The notes under the pieces were generated by a model. That model was given only the letters and a program-made list of their open reading frames with translations, ran no database searches and was not told the origin of the DNA. A DNA stretch of 64,000 nucleotides from contig FN649751.1 of NCBI GenBank assembly GCA_000310025.1, positions 4,518,681 through 4,582,680 of the forward strand, given 5' to 3'. A program made the translations under genes and the position numbers. The first letter of the stretch is position 1. Each line of letters begins with the position of its first letter. Positions 61,201 to 64,000 of the stretch are shown here, piece after piece. This DNA is from Ectocarpus siliculosus (lineage: Eukaryota > Sar > Phaeophyceae > Ectocarpales > Ectocarpaceae).

Positions 61201-62710
61201 GTGCTTCTGTCTCTGCCTTGGGTCCAGTGTACGCAAGGTAACTACAACTGGGTGTACTTTTTTATGCCACCACATCGAAAAGTGGCGCCCGAACAAAACC
61301 ACACACGCTATGTAGAACACCAGCCGCAGCCATGCAGTTGCAGCAGGCAAACAGAACAGCTGGCATCTAGTATCAGGCAGGTACGGGCGGGAGATGTCAT
61401 CAGCTTGCACCTCTTTCTTTTCGTACTGCTGCATGATTTGATCATCCATCAACCCTTTTTTTTCTACCCACACATGTCGGGTGTGGCACTGTGGCGTGCC
61501 CAGTGGTCTGCATAGCAGTTGTTTGTGTAGTATACTGGTGTCATATGCATGCATAGTGTTCCGTTAAAGTGTGGGGAGCGGCGCGCGTGGGATGGGAGAG
61601 CAAGCGCGCGCAAGCTGGTCGTCGACAACAATTGTCAGGCCTGTCTACCGCCGGGAAGCTTGATTGGAAGGGGGAAATGGCTGGTGTGACCGCAGGAATA
61701 ATCGAGCGGCAGGAGAACGCCGGCACGCACACGTGCTTTCCTCCCCCCCCCCCCTTGCGCGCCCTGCGTGTATCCTCCCCGTATCGCAACGGTTATTGTA
61801 GCTTGCCGTGGTTGGTGTGGTGTGGTCCGCGTCAGGGAATAGTCAGCGTTGGTGCACCTGTGCACCTGGTGCACCCGTGCAATAACAGATCTGTTTTTGT
61901 TTCCCCCCCCCCTCTCTGCGTCGTGCTGTTTGTGTTTGTGTGTCGCTCTCATTCGTCGATTTTACGAGTTTACTACGTTATTGTCGATCTCTCAACCTCT
62001 CTCTGTTTCTCTCCCCCGCCCCCCATTCACACACACGAGCACGGACGTGTTTTCATTGGCCGGTCAGTTGGCGCAGTTGATGCCACTGCTGGAAACACAC
62101 ACTTGCTCAAATGACAATACTCCGTCCCTCTCTGTTTGGTGTTTGCTTCTATTTAGAATTACAGCAGTATGAACAGATTAGAAGTCTCTCGGCCGCCCCC
62201 TTGAAGTCTAGTTGGCACCTCGAACATTCTTCGACAGTACAGCAGCAATAGCATGGTCGACTTACGAAGCATTATCTTTCACCTGTAGCAGGCAGCCTTG
62301 AAGTCGTCACCGGGCAACCGCTGCGGGGTTGATAATACATGTGAAACGTTGCTCCGAGTTGTGTAGTGGCCCTGCTCGCTGCATGAAATGTTCGACTAAT
62401 GGAAACAAAGGTCGTTGGAATGCGAAACAGTGCCCGACACGCACACTGCACCCTATTGGAACAGCGTCCCGGAATGAACTAATAATAGAGAGTGCCTAGA
62501 ACAACCAACCACGTGCAACCGACATCGCTTTGAAACCATGTTCGTGTTTACGGCGTACCCTCATTGGCTCGCCGATTACCCTGGTCAATGTGGAGCATGA
62601 AAAGAAATGCACTCCTTCCCGAACTTCTCATCTACATACGTAATGTGCGTGACACACAATACAAGGTGGGCTGCAGTGAGAATGGCTTTTTTGTTTCTTG
62701 TTTTTTTTGC

Positions 62711-62888
62711 CTTCACTTCAAATCAGCGCTCACAGCACTATAATAGTGCCGTTTACTCCAACCCGTGGTCACACAGAGTGGCTTGCGTGGAATAATACTG
62801 CATGCGTATGACATGCATAGCTGGTAGGTTTCACTTCAGATCGCTCGCAGCTCTTGTGCCGTTTGTTCCAACCCGTGGTCACACTGAA
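62711..62888 (+). repeat. Diverged duplication
   Basis: Two segments, about 62711-62775 and 62829-62888, share a TTCACTTCA start and the string CCAACCCGTGGTCACAC preceded by GTGCCGTTT. They are direct repeats about 118 bp apart, probably an old local duplication. Confidence 0.65.
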
Positions 62889-63051
62889 GGGTTCCTTTCC
62901 CTGAGACCCTTTACGCACCCCTCCTGCGCGACGTTGCCTTCGATTTTTATTTGCGAGAAGAATGAAGCACTCTCTTCCCTATATGTACACACGAGCTAAG
63001 TAGCTTTCCACCGAGGCCAGGAACGGAAGCGACAGAATAACTCACTTTGCA

Positions 63052-63128
63052 AGAAAAGTTCGCTTACGCCGGCATTCGAACCCCTGGCCCCGGCCACTAC
63101 TAATCGCAGCGTTCGTCACAATGAGCCG
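63052..63128 (-). repeat. tRNA-like sequence, possible SINE head
   Basis: On the minus strand, 63082-63071 reads GGTTCGAATGCC, an excellent RNA polymerase III B box. About 45 bp upstream lies GGCTCATTGTGACG (63127-63114), a degenerate A box at tRNA-like spacing. Acceptor and T stems do not pair well, so this is not a working tRNA gene. A tRNA pseudogene or the 5' end of a tRNA-derived SINE fits best. Confidence 0.4.
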
Positions 63129-64000
63129 TGTTTTCCCCTTCATCCCAGGAGGGAACGAAAGGCTCTAAATATCGGGCTGTTCCAACGTGATGCGATACCC
63201 CAAAGTTGATTACGGGGAAAGCCTAAATAACCCTCCTTTTCTACCAAACAAGACGTATTGGGCACCGATTGACGCTCTTTTTGGGTTCTGAGGAGGAAGA
63301 AACATTGGGCACTGTACGTCACATCGGTTTGGTCGTGATGGCCATGCTGCAGGCCTTTGTGCCGGAATTTCGGAATCGATCCCTCACTCTAACCCCTTGA
63401 ATTGGCGAGTTTATTGGGGAAGGCAAAGCGGGATATCTCACACGTATGCACGCGATTCAAACCAAGGGAGAAACAGAGGTGCCACTGCTGATAATGTCTC
63501 GCACATTCACGGAATCACACCCACCCGCCGTGGCCCAACCCCTTCCGTGTGCGAAGGAACAGCAGCAACAGTTACACAGCAGGGAACACAGTGTTGACAA
63601 TGCATTCTGCTTGCTTTGGAAAATCTCAAGATGATGGGGCGAAAAAATACGTAGATGGGAGGTCTTTTCCCCAGCAGCAACAGCAGGAGACAGCAAATAT
63701 TGAGGCGTTTGGTGTTGTTGACGCAGTTGCAGCGTAAGACTCAGAACGTTAGGTATGATGTGTTCCGCGCCGGACGAGGAAACAAGCAACACCGCCTCCA
63801 GCAAGCGAAATGAATATCAAGGACTTGAGAATTGAATTTGATAATGATAACGAACGGTTCATGCGACATAGCGGGAACAATAATATGCGTACATGGGGCG
63901 TTTTTTTTTTTTTTCGGAACTGCTGTGCTCCTTCCTACTCCCCCCACCACCCTGCCCGATGGGCTCTATCTAGTGTGTTCGTGTCTGCCACCATTGGTCA

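Larger units (their letters stand above)
58219..64000. other. Non-coding right end (3' UTR of LRR gene and spacer)
   Basis: No gene could be supported in these 5.8 kb. The first part is presumably the LRR 3' untranslated region. A weak first-exon candidate, ATGGACCAG followed by donor GTAAGG, lies at about 60667-60675; if real, its gene would continue rightward through later exons I could not identify. Frames near 61569-62114 and 60426-60875 look like chance. T and C homopolymers and GT/CA runs are common. Confidence 0.4.

Noticed and set aside
1-64000. Retroelement, Polinton-like or viral genes
   Set aside because: No reverse transcriptase, integrase, capsid, DNA polymerase or transposase motif was recognised on either strand.

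Overview
This looks like a gene-dense, intron-rich stretch of a photosynthetic stramenopile nuclear genome, most likely a brown alga. That assignment is an inference. It rests on GC-rich coding exons separated by many mid-sized introns, abundant CAG/GGC/CCG trinucleotide runs that become poly-Gln, poly-Gly and poly-Pro, long non-coding gaps between genes, and protein families typical of complex eukaryotes. No bacterial, organellar or viral gene was recognised. Gene models were built by hand from splice signals, reading phase and family resemblance. Exon ends are given so they can be tested.

Layout, left to right. (1) Minus strand, 347-6824: 5' part of a CAMTA-type transcription factor (CG-1 domain, Gln-rich linker, start of the TIG domain), running off the left edge. 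(2) A 647 bp divergent promoter region. (3) Plus strand, 7472-19951: a complete 16-exon PRC1/Ase1/MAP65 microtubule bundler. (4) Convergent non-coding gap. (5) Minus strand, 23706-33622: an 11-exon, roughly 1,020-residue coiled-coil protein of unknown function. (6) Minus strand, 35293-41857: a complete 8-exon, 407-residue protein combining a PDZ domain, an exact VCP-interacting motif (VIM) and a PUB domain, hence a predicted CDC48/p97 cofactor. (7) Only 219 bp away and divergent, plus strand 42077-44179: a complete 4-exon Elongin C. (8) Minus strand, 45419-46345: an intronless hypothetical ORF. (9) Minus strand, 47311-48099: a small membrane-anchored, charged protein. (10) Plus strand, 49953-58218: an 11-exon, roughly 1,536-residue leucine-rich-repeat protein with unrecognised downstream modules. 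(11) 58219-64000: no gene I can support, with minor repeats and a degenerate tRNA-like sequence.

Functional themes. Two divergent pairs may share promoters: CAMTA with MAP65, and the PDZ-VIM-PUB protein with Elongin C. The second pair would join two parts of ubiquitin handling, a cullin-ligase adaptor and a p97 cofactor. About three quarters of the inferred introns are phase 0, and two to four need GC rather than GT donors. The PDZ-VIM-PUB architecture is the most interesting protein-level finding.
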